64,000 nt of DNA, taken from Yersinia massiliensis (GTDB lineage Bacteria > Pseudomonadota > Gammaproteobacteria > Enterobacterales > Enterobacteriaceae). The stretch spans positions 620,001 through 684,000 of the forward strand of contig NZ_CP028487.1 in assembly GCF_003048255.1 (NCBI RefSeq), written 5' to 3'. How positions within the stretch are numbered: position 1 is the first letter of the stretch; each line of letters opens with the position of its first letter. Positions 17,524-27,779 of the stretch are shown piece by piece. Under the pieces are notes generated by a model. The model was not told where the DNA came from. It was given only the letters and a program-made list of their open reading frames with translations, and did not search any database. Position numbers and translations under genes: made by a program.

Positions 17524-20500
17524 TTAGGAAGATGCGTGGTCCTTTTTATGCAGCAGCATATAAACTGCCGGAATCACTAACATAGAAAGTAGTGGAGCAC
17601 TGACCATCCCGCCGATCATCGGTGCAGCAATACGTTGCATCACTTCGGAACCGGTGCCGCCGCCCCACATTATCGGTAGCAGGCCTGCCATAATAGTCGC
17701 CACTGTCATGGCTTTTGGCCGCACTCTCAGCACTGCGCCTTCATGAATAGCGGCACTCATTTGGCTGGCGGTCAGGGTAATACCCGATTGCTGATGCTTT
17801 TTCACGGCCTGATTAAGGTAAAGCACCATGATGACACCAAACTCTGCTGCCACCCCCGCCAGCGCAATAAAGCCGACAGCCGCGGCGACAGAAAAGTTGT
17901 ATCCCAGCCCATATAGCAACCAAACCCCGCCGATCAGAGCAAAAGGTAGCGTTGCCATGATGAGTGCGGCGTCGCGGACACTGCTGAAAGTCACGTAGAG
18001 CAGCACAAAAATGATCATTAAAGTGACTGGTAGCACCACTTTCAGTTTCGCAGTGGCTCGCTCTAGATATTCAAATTGCCCTGACCACCCGAGTGATACC
18101 CCTTCAGGTAGCTTGACTTGCTGAGCAACGGCTTGTTGCATTTCAGTGACGGCTGATTTTAAATCTCGCCCACGCAAATCGACATACACCCAATCGGATA
18201 AGCGTGCATTCTCGCTTTTTAGCATGGGTGGGCCTTCCGTGACTTTAATATCAGCCAGCTCAGAGAGCGCCACTTGCCCACCACCGGCCGTCACAACTGG
18301 TAAATCACGCAGCTTTTGCAGGGAATCACGTATTTCTCGCGGGTAGCGCAGATTGATGGGATACCGTTCACGTCCCTCAATGGTTTCACCGATGTTTTGT
18401 CCGCCAATCACCGTTGCCACCAGTGATTGCAGCTCTTTCACTGAAACGCCATAGCGGGCAGCGCGTTTACGGTCAATATTGATATCCACATAGCGTCCTC
18501 CGGCTAAACGTTCAGATAGCGCCGAGGTCACCCCGGGTACTTTGCGTACCACCTGCTCAATTTGCTGCGCCACTTGCTCGATTTGTTGCACGTTCTTGCC
18601 GTTGACTTTGATGCCGACGGGGCTTTTGATGCCGGTCGACAGCATATCTAGCCGGTTGCGGATGGGGGGAACCCACAGATTGGCGATACCGGGAACATTC
18701 ACTGTGGCGTCTAGCTCTTCGATCAATTTGTCCATGGTCATACCTGGCCGCCATTGATCTTTGGGTTTAAAGCGGATCGTGGTTTCGATCATCGTCAGTG
18801 GGGCGGGATCGGTGGCTGTCTCTGCTCGTCCTGCTTTACCAAATACCGTTGCCACTTCCGGTACGGTTTTGATCAGCCGATCGGTTTGTTGCAGCAAGTG
18901 GCTGGCTTCTCGCACCGAGATCCCCGGTAGGGTGGATGGCATATACAGCAAGTCCCCCTCATCCAGCGCGGGCATAAATTCGCTGCCTAATCGACTGAGT
19001 GGATACAACGTGGCCAGTAACAACATCCCCGCGATCACTAAGGTGGTTTTAGGCCGTGCTAACACGGCGGTTAATACCGGATGATAAAGGGCGATCAGTG
19101 CGCGGTTGATCGGGTTAGCATTTTCATCAGGGATTTTCCCACGAATAAAATAGCCCATTAAGACGGGGACGAGCGTGATCGCTAAACCTGCGGAAACCGC
19201 CATGGCGTAGGTTTTGGTAAAGGCCAGCGGGGAGAACATCCGCCCCTCTTGGGCTTGTAAGGTAAAGACAGGAATAAACGATAACGTGATAATTAATAAG
19301 CTGCAAAAGAGTGCGGGGCCGACTTCAATCGCCGCCTGCTCTGATATACGCCAATAGTCTTGGCTGGCAGGTGTTTGACCAGGGTGATCGCGACGCCATT
19401 GCTCCAGCACCTTGTGCATGTTCTCGATCATTACGATTGCCGCATCCACCATGGCTCCAATGGCAATCGCGATACCGCCAAGCGACATGATATTGGCATT
19501 GACGCCCTGATAATGCATCACGATAAACGCACCGAGAATCCCGAGCGGCAGGGTGATGATAGCCACCAGCGCCGAGCGGAAATGGAACAGAAACAGTGAG
19601 CAGATCACGGCGACGACTAAGAATTCCTCCAGCAGCTTAAATGACAGGCTGTCGATGGCTTGAGTGATCAGTTGTGAGCGGTCATAAACCGGTACGATCT
19701 CCACGCCTGCGGGTAAACTGCGCTGAATCTGTTGCAGCTTCTCTTTCACGCCATTGATGGTTTCCAGCGCATTTTTACCGTAACGCATCACGATGATACC
19801 GCCAGCGACTTCCCCTTCACCGTTCAGTTCTGCCACGCCACGGCGCATTTCTGGCCCCATGCGGATACTGGCAACATCGGACAGTAAAATAGGAATGCCG
19901 TCGCGAACGGTAATCACGATATTGTTAAAATCATCCGGCGTTTTTAGGTAGCCGCTGGCTCGCACCATATACTCGGCCGCCCCCATTTCTAGCACGGAAC
20001 CGCCGCCTTCTTGGTTGCTGTCACTAATGGCGTTAGCAATCTGTTGATGGGGAATATTCAGTGCGCGCATGCGTTCGGGGTCAAGGACTACTTGGTATTG
20101 CCGCACCATGCCGCCGACGCTCGCGACCTCCGAGACATTTGGCACGGTTTTTAGCTCAAATTTCAGCGTCCAATCTTGTAATGCGCGCAAGTCGGCCAAA
20201 CTCAATTTGCCAGTTCTATCGATCAACGCATATTCATAGATCCAACCTACGCCCGTGGCATCTGGCCCCAGTGAAGCTTTCGCCTCGGCGGGCAGGGTGG
20301 ATTGCACTTGGCTGAGGTATTCGAGCACTCTTGAACGCGCCCAGTAAGGATCGGTACCATCGTCAAACAGCACGTAGACGTAAGCATCGCCGAACATCGA
20401 GAAGCCGCGCACGGTTTTGGCACCCGGCACCGATAGCATCGTTGTCGTCAGTGGATAAGTGACTTGGTCCTCCACGACTTGCGGTGCTTTACCGGGATAA

Positions 20501-20655
20501 CTGACGCGAATAATTACTTGTGTATCAGACAGGTCTGGCAGCGCGTCAACTGGGGTTTGTTGCAATGACCAGATCCCCCATGCGGCCATCATTACCGCAC
20601 CGAGTAACACCAACAGCCGGTTGCGCAGTGACCAACGGATAATGGCGGCAATCAT
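17524..20655 (-). CDS. cusA: Copper/silver efflux RND pump CusA
   Basis: This 1043-residue heavy-metal RND transporter has the standard plan of 12 membrane helices in two halves with two large periplasmic loops. Characteristic parts include the start [20 protein letters not shown], the periplasmic [18 protein letters not shown] stretch containing one of the substrate-path methionines known from E. coli CusA, and the helix-4 segment [20 protein letters not shown] with the proton-relay acidic residues. It exports Cu(I)/Ag(I) from the periplasm and cytoplasm through CusB and CusC. It begins inside the cusB stop (4-bp overlap), so it is the last gene of the cusCBA operon. Length matches E. coli CusA (1047). 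Confidence 0.93.
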   Translation of the reverse strand: MIAAIIRWSLRNRLLVLLGAVMMAAWGIWSLQQTPVDALPDLSDTQVIIRVSYPGKAPQVVEDQVTYPLTTTMLSVPGAKTVRGFSMFGDAYVYVLFDDGTDPYWARSRVLEYLSQVQSTLPAEAKASLGPDATGVGWIYEYALIDRTGKLSLADLRALQDWTLKFELKTVPNVSEVASVGGMVRQYQVVLDPERMRALNIPHQQIANAISDSNQEGGGSVLEMGAAEYMVRASGYLKTPDDFNNIVITVRDGIPILLSDVASIRMGPEMRRGVAELNGEGEVAGGIIVMRYGKNALETINGVKEKLQQIQRSLPAGVEIVPVYDRSQLITQAIDSLSFKLLEEFLVVAVICSLFLFHFRSALVAIITLPLGILGAFIVMHYQGVNANIMSLGGIAIAIGAMVDAAIVMIENMHKVLEQWRRDHPGQTPASQDYWRISEQAAIEVGPALFCSLLIITLSFIPVFTLQAQEGRMFSPLAFTKTYAMAVSAGLAITLVPVLMGYFIRGKIPDENANPINRALIALYHPVLTAVLARPKTTLVIAGMLLLATLYPLSRLGSEFMPALDEGDLLYMPSTLPGISVREASHLLQQTDRLIKTVPEVATVFGKAGRAETATDPAPLTMIETTIRFKPKDQWRPGMTMDKLIEELDATVNVPGIANLWVPPIRNRLDMLSTGIKSPVGIKVNGKNVQQIEQVAQQIEQVVRKVPGVTSALSERLAGGRYVDINIDRKRAARYGVSVKELQSLVATVIGGQNIGETIEGRERYPINLRYPREIRDSLQKLRDLPVVTAGGGQVALSELADIKVTEGPPMLKSENARLSDWVYVDLRGRDLKSAVTEMQQAVAQQVKLPEGVSLGWSGQFEYLERATAKLKVVLPVTLMIIFVLLYVTFSSVRDAALIMATLPFALIGGVWLLYGLGYNFSVAAAVGFIALAGVAAEFGVIMVLYLNQAVKKHQQSGITLTASQMSAAIHEGAVLRVRPKAMTVATIMAGLLPIMWGGGTGSEVMQRIAAPMIGGMVSAPLLSMLVIPAVYMLLHKKDHASS

Positions 20656-22196
20656 AAATGGCCTCCATGGATATCGGTACTGCTATTGGATTTCGCGGGT
20701 TGGATTTGGCGGATCTGAGCTCCTTGTTCATTGAGCGTGAAGGTGAAGTTAACCTGACTGCCGACGATAATTTCTGGGGCTAAATTCCCTTTCGGTAATT
20801 GGAAGTCCATGGTCATGGCTCCCCATTTCAGGGCAGCAATTGGGCCGTGCGATAGCGTAATGTTTTGCCCATTTATCGCTTTGACTTCCCCCTGTACCGA
20901 GTAGATATCTGCTGGACTCTCTGTGGCTTGATCTGTTGCCGGCGTGGTAGCTTCAGACGTGGCCTCCATTTGCGGCAGCGCACTTTGCAGACTCGCTTCC
21001 GAATCGATCAAGAACTGGCCCGAAGTCACCACTCGCTGGCCAACATTGAGCCCTGATTTGATCTCTACCCATCCATCTTGCGTTGATCCCGCACTGACCT
21101 CGACCGGCTTAAAGTGGCCGTCTCCTTCCGCGAGCAGGACAGTATTGCGATTACCCGTCATCAACAACGCTTCCTGCGGGATCGCCAGCACTGGTTCAAG
21201 ATTATCGTTAGATGCCGACTGCACACTCAGGTACATACCCTGTTTTAGCTTATGTTGCGGGTTTTCCAGCACGATACGTGCTTTTAAGGTACGGGTCGCG
21301 GGATCGATATTGGGCAGTAATTCACTGACTTTGCCGTGGAAAGTCTCACCTGACCAACTGGCTGTCGTGGCGGTAATGGTACTCCCCAGCGTGAGCAAAC
21401 TGGCTTGTGATTGCGGATAATCGACGACGATCCACACCGGATCGAGGCTGGCTAACTCGAATAGCGATTGGGTGGCCGTCACTTGCGAACCGGCGCGAAT
21501 ATCGAGTTTATTCACAAAGCCATCAGAGGGGGAGCGTAGTGTCACCCGCGTTTGTGGTTGGCCACTTTTCTCGACGCTGCGGATGACGGCTTCTGGCATG
21601 AACTGTAGCTGTAACCGCTGGCGCGCCGCGGCAGTTAACGGCGTGTCACCTAATGCGCGAACCGCCAGATACTCTTGTTGTGCCGCACTCCATTCAGGCA
21701 CCCAGAGCTGAGCTAATAGCTGATTTTTTGTGACCGGTTGTTGGCTAGCATTGACGTATAACTTTTCAATAATGCCATTTGCCCGTGCCGCAATAATTTG
21801 TACGTTACGTTCATCGGTCGTCACTGTGCCATAACCGTTGAGGCGATAATTGAGTGGGCGCATCTCAGCCAGTGCGGTGCGTACTCCCAGATTTTGCTGT
21901 TGGCGAGCGCTGATGGTGACCCCGCCATCCTCTGCCGTTTCACCGGCATAGCGCGGAACAAGGTCCATATCCATAAAGGGGGATTTTCCCGGCTTATCGA
22001 AACGTTGGCCGGGAGACATGGGATCATACCAATACAGCACTTTTGGGCTGTTTTCAGGGGATATGTTCGCAGAGGAGATGTTCGCAGGTGATTCGGTTGT
22101 CGGGGCCGCTTGTGAGGCGGGTTGGCCTAGCCAATAACCGGCGAGCCCACTGATCACTGCCACGGTGACCCAGGTTAAACCTAAATGTTTTTTCAT
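20652..22196 (-). CDS. cusB: Copper/silver efflux adaptor CusB with C-terminal CusF domain fusion
   Basis: The ATG at 22196 overlaps the cusC stop as ATGA; a longer frame reaching 22238 is not needed. The 514-residue protein has an N-terminal membrane/signal segment, the metal-binding [20 protein letters not shown] region of CusB (with its methionines), and membrane-fusion-protein lipoyl, beta-barrel and hairpin domains to about residue 410. The last ~80 residues form a second module, [19 protein letters not shown] then [10 protein letters not shown]: a CusF-type domain with His, Trp and both Met ligands kept. CusB links CusA to CusC and receives metal from CusF. Carrying its own CusF domain makes it longer than E. 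coli CusB (407 residues). cusA follows with a 4-bp overlap. Confidence 0.92.
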   Translation of the reverse strand: MKKHLGLTWVTVAVISGLAGYWLGQPASQAAPTTESPANISSANISPENSPKVLYWYDPMSPGQRFDKPGKSPFMDMDLVPRYAGETAEDGGVTISARQQQNLGVRTALAEMRPLNYRLNGYGTVTTDERNVQIIAARANGIIEKLYVNASQQPVTKNQLLAQLWVPEWSAAQQEYLAVRALGDTPLTAAARQRLQLQFMPEAVIRSVEKSGQPQTRVTLRSPSDGFVNKLDIRAGSQVTATQSLFELASLDPVWIVVDYPQSQASLLTLGSTITATTASWSGETFHGKVSELLPNIDPATRTLKARIVLENPQHKLKQGMYLSVQSASNDNLEPVLAIPQEALLMTGNRNTVLLAEGDGHFKPVEVSAGSTQDGWVEIKSGLNVGQRVVTSGQFLIDSEASLQSALPQMEATSEATTPATDQATESPADIYSVQGEVKAINGQNITLSHGPIAALKWGAMTMDFQLPKGNLAPEIIVGSQVNFTFTLNEQGAQIRQIQPAKSNSSTDIHGGHL

Positions 22197-23491
22197 TGCA
22201 TGCGCTCCTGCGGGGTCAGATAACGGATGGCAGCCCAAGTACGGGCCAACTCTCTGGCGGCATTGCTGGCATTGAGTTGGCTATCGAGTAGGGCGCGTCG
22301 TGCTTCTAACACGCTGCTTAAATCGCTTTTATTGGCCTGATATTGCGCCAGCATTAAGTTAACGCGCTGTTTTTGCAGCGGTAATACTTCATTGGTTTGC
22401 CGCTGCCAGAGCTGTTGGGCGGCTTGATACTGCGCGAGTAAGGTGTCGAGTTGTGCCTGATGATCGCGGGTCAATAAGGTCAATTGATCGTTGGCTTCCA
22501 TCGTTCGCGAAACATCAGCGGCGTAATCTTTGTCTTGGCGTTGTGAGCGAAACAGTGGCAGGTCAACAGTCACCATCACACCGGCCATATCCTCATATTC
22601 GTCTGCCCGTTTGGCGTAATACACTTCAATGCCAACATCGGGCGTGGCGGCAATTGCGGATTGCGCGGAGCGCGCTTTGGCGACATCGGCTTCACGGCTG
22701 GCGAGCACAATCTCTGGATGTTGATTGATGGCTTCACGCAGTACGGTTCTCTCGGCAGGCAAGCGGGTAAAAGAGGGCATCGGGCCGCTGATGTGATTGA
22801 CTTCAATGCCAGTCAATTGAGTCAGTTGCGTTTGTGCCAATGCGACATCCCGCTGTGCGTTGGTCAATCGGTCTTGCATGGCTGAAAATGTCAGGCGAGC
22901 ATCAAGGACACTACTGGGCAAGGCACCACCACTGGCGACCCCCGCACGTTGTAGCGCGACTTGTTTTTCGCTTTCCTGCACCAGCACCTTAGCATCGCTG
23001 ACTGCCTGCTCGGTTAGGGCTAAATCCAACCAGGCTTGAGCAACTTCTTTTTGTAGGCGAGTACGGATGGTTTCGCTGCCCGCTGCCGTTTTACGGGCCT
23101 CGGCACTGAGGGTGTCGGCTTTTCTTTGCCGTTTATCACTGCTGATGTAGTCCTGCATAATCCCAACGCGCTGCATGGTCATACCTTCGCGAGTAAAACG
23201 GCGAGCATTGCTGCCACCAACTGGCAGGTTTTCAATACCGAACTTCAGTTTGGGGTCCGGTAATTGCGTGGCGGAGCTGGCCATGTTCTCCAGCGCATTG
23301 ACCTGATGTTGATTGGCCGAGAGTTCGGCCGAATAGCGTTCAGCAGAAGAGAGTGCCTGTTCCAGCGTGATATCTGCGGCATAGCCCATCGCGGGCAGGC
23401 TAAACATGGCAGCCATGAATAGGCGGGCAAACCCGAAACGTGGCGCAGCCGTGGGCCGCCCCTGCCGTGGGTGATTGAATAATGCGTTCAT
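22193..23491 (-). CDS. cusC: Outer-membrane efflux channel CusC (TolC family)
   Basis: This 432-residue TolC-family protein has a signal peptide (MFSLPAMGYA ends near residue 38) and two OEP repeats of long coiled helices (about 45-230 and 245-425, for example ALENMASSATQLPDPKLKFG). It should form the trimeric outer-membrane duct of the CusCBA pump. There is no clear lipobox, unlike E. coli CusC. It overlaps cusB by 4 bp and follows the CusF-like gene by 13 bp. Because the family is large, the specific name rests on the operon. Confidence 0.85.
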   Translation of the reverse strand: MNALFNHPRQGRPTAAPRFGFARLFMAAMFSLPAMGYAADITLEQALSSAERYSAELSANQHQVNALENMASSATQLPDPKLKFGIENLPVGGSNARRFTREGMTMQRVGIMQDYISSDKRQRKADTLSAEARKTAAGSETIRTRLQKEVAQAWLDLALTEQAVSDAKVLVQESEKQVALQRAGVASGGALPSSVLDARLTFSAMQDRLTNAQRDVALAQTQLTQLTGIEVNHISGPMPSFTRLPAERTVLREAINQHPEIVLASREADVAKARSAQSAIAATPDVGIEVYYAKRADEYEDMAGVMVTVDLPLFRSQRQDKDYAADVSRTMEANDQLTLLTRDHQAQLDTLLAQYQAAQQLWQRQTNEVLPLQKQRVNLMLAQYQANKSDLSSVLEARRALLDSQLNASNAARELARTWAAIRYLTPQERMQ

Positions 23492-23504
23492 GATGACTCC
23501 CGCC

Positions 23505-23912
23505 TTACGGCTGCTGCGCTGAAATGGCGGTTAGCTGATAACCCTGACTCGTTTGAATAAAACTGAAGGTGACCGATGCGCCAACCGGCAAGGGGGCCGC
23601 CATCAGGCTATCTGGCAAGTCAAAGGTCATGGCCATCGGCGGCCAGTTCAGTGCCGCAATGGCGGTATGAGCAATAGAAACGCTGGTGGCGTTCCACGCT
23701 TTTATCTGCCCGCGAGAGTGATAGATCTCGGCGTCAGACGTGGTGGCATCGGCCATCATCGCCCCATGATCATGGGACATGGGCATCGTGTCGGCCATGG
23801 GGGAAGTCGCGGCAGACAGGGGAGCAGAGAAAAGTGTAATGGTGGAAAAAAGTGTAGCAGCAGAAAAAAGTACGCCCGCAGCAGCGGAGACAACACGAGA
23901 TAAAGTAAGCAT
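23505..23912 (-). CDS. cusF: CusF-like periplasmic copper-binding protein
   Basis: I chose ATG 23912 because GGAG stands 8 bases before it; a longer in-frame start at 23978 lacks such a site. The 135-residue product has a signal peptide, a His/Met-rich stretch (MPMSHDHGAMM) and a CusF domain with SIAHTAIAALNWPPMAMTF, in which the His, Trp and two Met that bind Cu(I)/Ag(I) are all conserved. It should carry metal in the periplasm to CusB. It heads the cus operon, immediately before cusC, so this operon encodes two CusF modules. Confidence 0.87.
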   Translation of the reverse strand: MLTLSRVVSAAAGVLFSAATLFSTITLFSAPLSAATSPMADTMPMSHDHGAMMADATTSDAEIYHSRGQIKAWNATSVSIAHTAIAALNWPPMAMTFDLPDSLMAAPLPVGASVTFSFIQTSQGYQLTAISAQQP

Positions 23913-23990
23913 AGGAATGGCTCCAAAACATAAGAAAACGCAATACACCGCACGAAAGCGGCCTAAAGATGCGGTCAAATATGTCTGGAT

Positions 23991-24401
23991 CTATTCTCTA
24001 AATCGGCAGAAAACGATTTCGGTCGGGGGGCCGACAATGGGCGGGGTTTGCCAGTCAAGGCGATGAATACGTGGATTTTGTTGCCTATCCGCCAGCACGA
24101 GCTCTGTATTGGTGGGTAACGCAGCCAGTACCAACATACCGCTATCAGACTGAATGGAATCTGGAATGCAGTGCTTCTCGCACAGTGCGTTTTGCGCCTG
24201 ACCATGGGACATGTCCATCATTGCCGGCATGTCATGCATTTGGCTCTGTAAATGCCCCTGGTGTTGGGTAAAAACAGGGGAGGCGGCAGGGGCGATATCA
24301 CATTGATGGCTGGCAACAGCCAATTGTGCATTCAGGATCAACCAGCAGGCGATCAATAGCATACCGCACAGGCGCTTTTTACTGGCGCGCATCTGATGCA
24401 T
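23991..24401 (-). CDS. Met/His-rich secreted protein upstream of cus operon (DUF2946-like)
   Basis: This gene encodes about 136 residues from ATG 24401 (GGGAAG ten bases before); an ATG at 24434 is also in frame. A signal peptide (LLIACWLILNAQLAVA) is followed by a mature part rich in His, Met and Cys: HQCDIAP, HLQSQMHDMPAMMDMSHG and ALCEKHCIPDS. I recognise a general likeness to the small DUF2946 proteins found near copper genes but cannot prove it. Being 78 bp upstream of the cusF-like gene on the same strand, it probably belongs to the same copper response and may bind Cu(I) in the periplasm. Confidence 0.68.
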   Translation of the reverse strand: MHQMRASKKRLCGMLLIACWLILNAQLAVASHQCDIAPAASPVFTQHQGHLQSQMHDMPAMMDMSHGQAQNALCEKHCIPDSIQSDSGMLVLAALPTNTELVLADRQQNPRIHRLDWQTPPIVGPPTEIVFCRFRE

Positions 24402-24434
24402 AAGCTGTGATCTTCCCATAAGTGCGGGTCCCAT

Positions 24435-24866
24435 GAATGCTAGCCATTGAGGCGGAATAAGTCGCGGTATGACATGATGCTGCCAGCGAGTATAGGACTA
24501 TCCCTCTGTTTTTAGAATGGTTTTGTCGGGTTACATTGAATGAATAGAAAGGTTGCGCAAAAGTTAGTGCGCTGAATTTCATCTCTTTATTCCTCATTAC
24601 ATCTCAGAAATAGTGTCAATCGAGGCGAAAATTTACTTTTCTTTAATCAACATGCGCCAGAACATCAAAAGCTATTTGTTTAAAACCTATTTGTTCAAAA
24701 CCTATTCACCTGAAAACGATTAAGTGCCGAGCTGGTTTTTGGGGCAAATGAAATTAAGGTATTCAGATGACATAATCCGGCATCATATTCTTGTGGTGGA
24801 TAATGATTCTCAATATTATTTGTCTTAATTTCTGAGAAATTTGAGTCTACTAAAAAAGGACAGCCC
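24435..24866. other. Divergent cus/fes intergenic region
   Basis: About 430 bp between the leftward copper gene cluster and rightward fes hold the promoters of both. The fes side carries a Fur box (24799-24817). I saw no convincing CusR or CueR palindrome on the copper side, and no cusRS genes are in the window. Confidence 0.55.
24799..24817 (+). promoter_or_regulatory. Fur box upstream of fes
   Basis: GATAATGATTCTCAATATT agrees with the 19-bp Fur consensus at 15 of 19 positions and lies 50 bp before the fes start. Iron repression of fes is expected. Confidence 0.8.
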
Positions 24867-26183
24867 GTGAGTTTGGCGAACCCCTATCCAGATAGTCAGC
24901 AGTTGTTAAATTCCCCCGAGGCGGGCAGCGAGGCATGGTGGCAACAGATTGCGCAGTGGGGAACGCCATTGGCTGAACCGGTGGATGAGGGCCGCGTTAA
25001 ACTGACATTTCTTTGGCGTGATCGGTTAGGCAAGGCGCATGACGTTGATTTTAGCCATGTTTATATTGATGTGAACGGCCTGACCGACCATCACAGCACA
25101 CACCCGCAAACGCTCCAGCGGCTGGGCCAGACCGATGTTTGGTATTGGCAGGCCGAAGTCGAATCTGACTTTCGCGGCAGCTATTGTTTTATCCCCGCCA
25201 CGAAAGATAAGCATTTGACGTTACCGCAAGGCAGTACCAAAGAGCAGCGCTTAGCACAGCGCAATTGGTGGGTTTCATTAATGAGTCTGGCAGAGAACGA
25301 TCCGTTCAATCACACGGCAGCCCATGCCAGTTATTGGGGGAAGCCACTGTCTGGCGTACATTTAGCCGATGCTTTACCGCAAGCGGCTTGGCAGCCCATC
25401 GATGCCGGTCAGCAGCTACCCGCCGATCCACAACGGCTGCAAGTGATCACGTGGGACAGCGCATTATTAGGTAACCGTCGCCAAGTGTGGGTCTACTCGA
25501 CGCCGAGTTCTCACGCTGAAGATGTGGCTGAGCGGCCATTAGTGCTTATGCTGGACGGCCAATATTGGGCGGAAAAACAGCCTATTTTTGGCGTGCTGGA
25601 TAATGAAACCGCGTTGGGTCATCTGCCAGCTTCCGTGTATGTGTTGATTGATATCATTGACCAAGCGCACCGTTCTCAAGAACTGCCTTGCAATGAGGTT
25701 TTCTGGCAGGCATTACAAGCTGAGTTATTACCTCAAGTGGCGAAGCTGCAACCCTTTACGGATCAGGCATCTCGTACGGTGGTGGCGGGGCAAAGTTTTG
25801 GTGGTTTGGCCTCGTTGTATGCCGGATTACATTGGCCACAACGTTTTGGTTGCGTACTGAGTCAATCAGGGTCTTTTTGGTGGCCTGATACTGATCATGC
25901 GAAAAGATCGGCAGTGGATACCGCAGTGCGTCAAGGCTGGTTGACTCAGCAAGTGCTTCAAGGATTGGGGGCAGGTCACTCATTGAATATTTTCATGGAA
26001 GCAGGCCGTCGCGAAGATGTGATTTATCAGGTAAATGAAGTCATGAGCGAGGCGCTAAGGATAGCGGGGCATCGATTGCAGTATCGGGTTTATAGTGGCG
26101 GGCATGATTCGTTGTGTTGGCGGGGTGGGTTGGTGGAGGGGATTCGGGGGTTACTAGTCGGCAATGGGGTTACAAGCGCGTGA
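24867..26183 (+). CDS. fes: Enterochelin (enterobactin) esterase Fes
   Basis: This 438-residue cytoplasmic serine esterase hydrolyses the triester backbone of imported ferric enterobactin-type siderophores to release iron. The N-terminal Fes domain (about 1-165) is followed by an alpha/beta hydrolase half with the nucleophile in VVAGQSFGGLASLYAGL, the DGQYW segment, and the catalytic His in SGGHDSLCWRGGL. The start is GTG 24867 with AAAAGGA seven bases upstream; no ATG fits as well. It is convergent with fepC and separated from it by repeat element A. A Fur box precedes it. Confidence 0.92.
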   Translation: MSLANPYPDSQQLLNSPEAGSEAWWQQIAQWGTPLAEPVDEGRVKLTFLWRDRLGKAHDVDFSHVYIDVNGLTDHHSTHPQTLQRLGQTDVWYWQAEVESDFRGSYCFIPATKDKHLTLPQGSTKEQRLAQRNWWVSLMSLAENDPFNHTAAHASYWGKPLSGVHLADALPQAAWQPIDAGQQLPADPQRLQVITWDSALLGNRRQVWVYSTPSSHAEDVAERPLVLMLDGQYWAEKQPIFGVLDNETALGHLPASVYVLIDIIDQAHRSQELPCNEVFWQALQAELLPQVAKLQPFTDQASRTVVAGQSFGGLASLYAGLHWPQRFGCVLSQSGSFWWPDTDHAKRSAVDTAVRQGWLTQQVLQGLGAGHSLNIFMEAGRREDVIYQVNEVMSEALRIAGHRLQYRVYSGGHDSLCWRGGLVEGIRGLLVGNGVTSA

Positions 26184-26189
26184 CCCCGC

Positions 26190-26925
26190 GCGGCTTGCCT
26201 GCTTCGCAGGGGGGGACGGTTGTTTGGTTTGGTTTGGTTTGGTGATCGGATCTGGTTTCGGTTGATATTCGTTTGGTGATCACTTTAACTTCGTCGCCTC
26301 AACCGAGTCGGGCCGCAGGGCGGCGGCCCAACACCCGCGCCTTTGCGCGAAATATTGTGGCTGCGCCATTCCCTCCTACAGCTTGCCGGCTTATCGAACC
26401 GGTGCTGACTCGCTCCCAGCTCGACAGCCCCTTTCGCCGCGTCCATGCGGCTCATTCGGCCTGCAATCTTTGTCGGCAATATTCCTAATTGCGCTCAAGG
26501 TCAAAAGACCCAAGACCCAAGACCCAAGACCTATAAATCATGGTTTTGATTTTGAAGTTTAAAAGCACATTTGAGCTGCCGAGTGAAGAGAGAAGGCAAG
26601 GAAAACGGGCAGGACGCCCGTTTTAGGCGCCATGAGCAGGGATGCGAATAAAGCCGTCCGTCAGCCGAAACGATGAGTGAGGGAACCTGCGAAGCAGGCA
26701 AGCGATGCGTGCGCAAGCGCAGGGTTCCAAGGGGTCACGCGCTTGTGACCCATTGGCGGTTGAGGCATCAGAGCCAAGGTGAACACTGAAGTTATAACAA
26801 CCGAACCGAGCACCTTAATGAATATCAACCGAAACCAGATCCAATCCTCAACCGAACCAAGCACCAAACAAAACGCCTATCAACCGAAACCAGATCCGAC
26901 CCTTAACTAAACCAAAAAAACAAAA
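26190..26925. repeat. Large inverted-repeat-bounded repeat element, copy A
   Basis: This ~0.73 kb gene-free block has a near-copy in the same orientation at 34222-35015. The left part carries GATCGGATCTGGTTTCGGTT (26246-26265). The right part carries the inverse, AACCGAAACCAGATCC, twice (within 26826-26847 and 26883-26898). GCCTCAACCG and CGGTTGAGGC also face each other across the middle. The core (about 26497-26695) includes a repeated AAGACCC motif, a hairpin at ACGGGCAGGACGCCCGT and the stretch AAAAGCACATTTGAGCTGCC shared word for word with copy B. Short ORFs here are repeat artefacts. A (GGTTT) run at 26221-26243 lies at the left edge. No transposase is present, so it looks non-autonomous. 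Confidence 0.85.
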
Positions 26926-26927
26926 AT

Positions 26928-27779
26928 TCACCCCCTATATCTCCCCTTCGGGATCACCAACGGCGTCCCCGACACCGGATCATCAATAATCAAACACGGC
27001 ATACCAAACACGTGTTCGACTAAATCAGCGGTAATCACCTCGCGGGGTTTACCTTGCGCCACAATCTGCCCATCGCGCATGGCGATAATGTGAGTGGCAT
27101 AACGGCAGGCGTGGTTTAAATCATGCAACACAGCCACCAGCGTGTGATTCAATTGCTGATTAAGATGGCTAAATAACTCCAGCAAATCAATCTGATGGGC
27201 GATATCCAAATAAGTCGTGGGTTCATCCAACAACAACAGCGGCGTTTGCTGCGCCAAGACCATCGCAATCCACACTCGCTGGCGTTGCCCGCCGGATAAC
27301 GCATCCACTGACCGCTCTGCTAGCTCACTGATCCCTGTCGCTTCCATTGCCTCATGGACCGCCAAATTATCCGCCTGCGTCCATTGCTGTAACAACTTCT
27401 GATGAGGGTAGCGACCGCGCGCCACCAAATCTAATACGCTGATCCCATCCGGCGCTTGCGAGCTTTGTGGCAATAAACCCAAATGACGTGCGACATACCG
27501 AGTATCAACACTGGCGATATTCTTGCCATCTAAAATCACCTGCCCAGCCTGCGGTTTTAGCAAACGGCTTAACGCACGCAGCAGGGTCGATTTACCACAG
27601 GCATTGGGGCCAACAATCACCGTAAATTCACCATCGGGGATGGCGACACTCAGATTCTCGCTGATGATTTTGCCGTCATAGCCTAACGTTAATGCATCGG
27701 CTTGCAAACGGGGCGCAGTATTGGTTGAGTTAACCGTCTTTGCTGAGTTAACTGTACTCGCGAGATTAACAATACTCAT
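26928..27779 (-). CDS. fepC: Ferric-siderophore ABC transporter ATPase FepC
   Basis: ATG 27779 overlaps the fepG stop as ATGA, so I prefer it to a frame start at 27809. The 283-residue ATPase shows Walker A GPNACGKSTLLRAL, signature LSGGQRQRVW, Walker B LLLLDEPTTYLDI and the switch histidine in VAVLHDLNHA. It drives import of ferric siderophore across the inner membrane with FepD and FepG. It is the last gene of fepD-fepG-fepC. Repeat element A begins just past its stop and may end the transcript. Confidence 0.93.
   Translation of the reverse strand: MSIVNLASTVNSAKTVNSTNTAPRLQADALTLGYDGKIISENLSVAIPDGEFTVIVGPNACGKSTLLRALSRLLKPQAGQVILDGKNIASVDTRYVARHLGLLPQSSQAPDGISVLDLVARGRYPHQKLLQQWTQADNLAVHEAMEATGISELAERSVDALSGGQRQRVWIAMVLAQQTPLLLLDEPTTYLDIAHQIDLLELFSHLNQQLNHTLVAVLHDLNHACRYATHIIAMRDGQIVAQGKPREVITADLVEHVFGMPCLIIDDPVSGTPLVIPKGRYRG

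Noticed and set aside
26273..26867. Several 60-70 codon ORFs in repeat element A
   Set aside because: They change and break in copy B of the same repeat, have no ribosome sites and are rich in Arg/Pro/Ser as expected from GC-rich repeat DNA.
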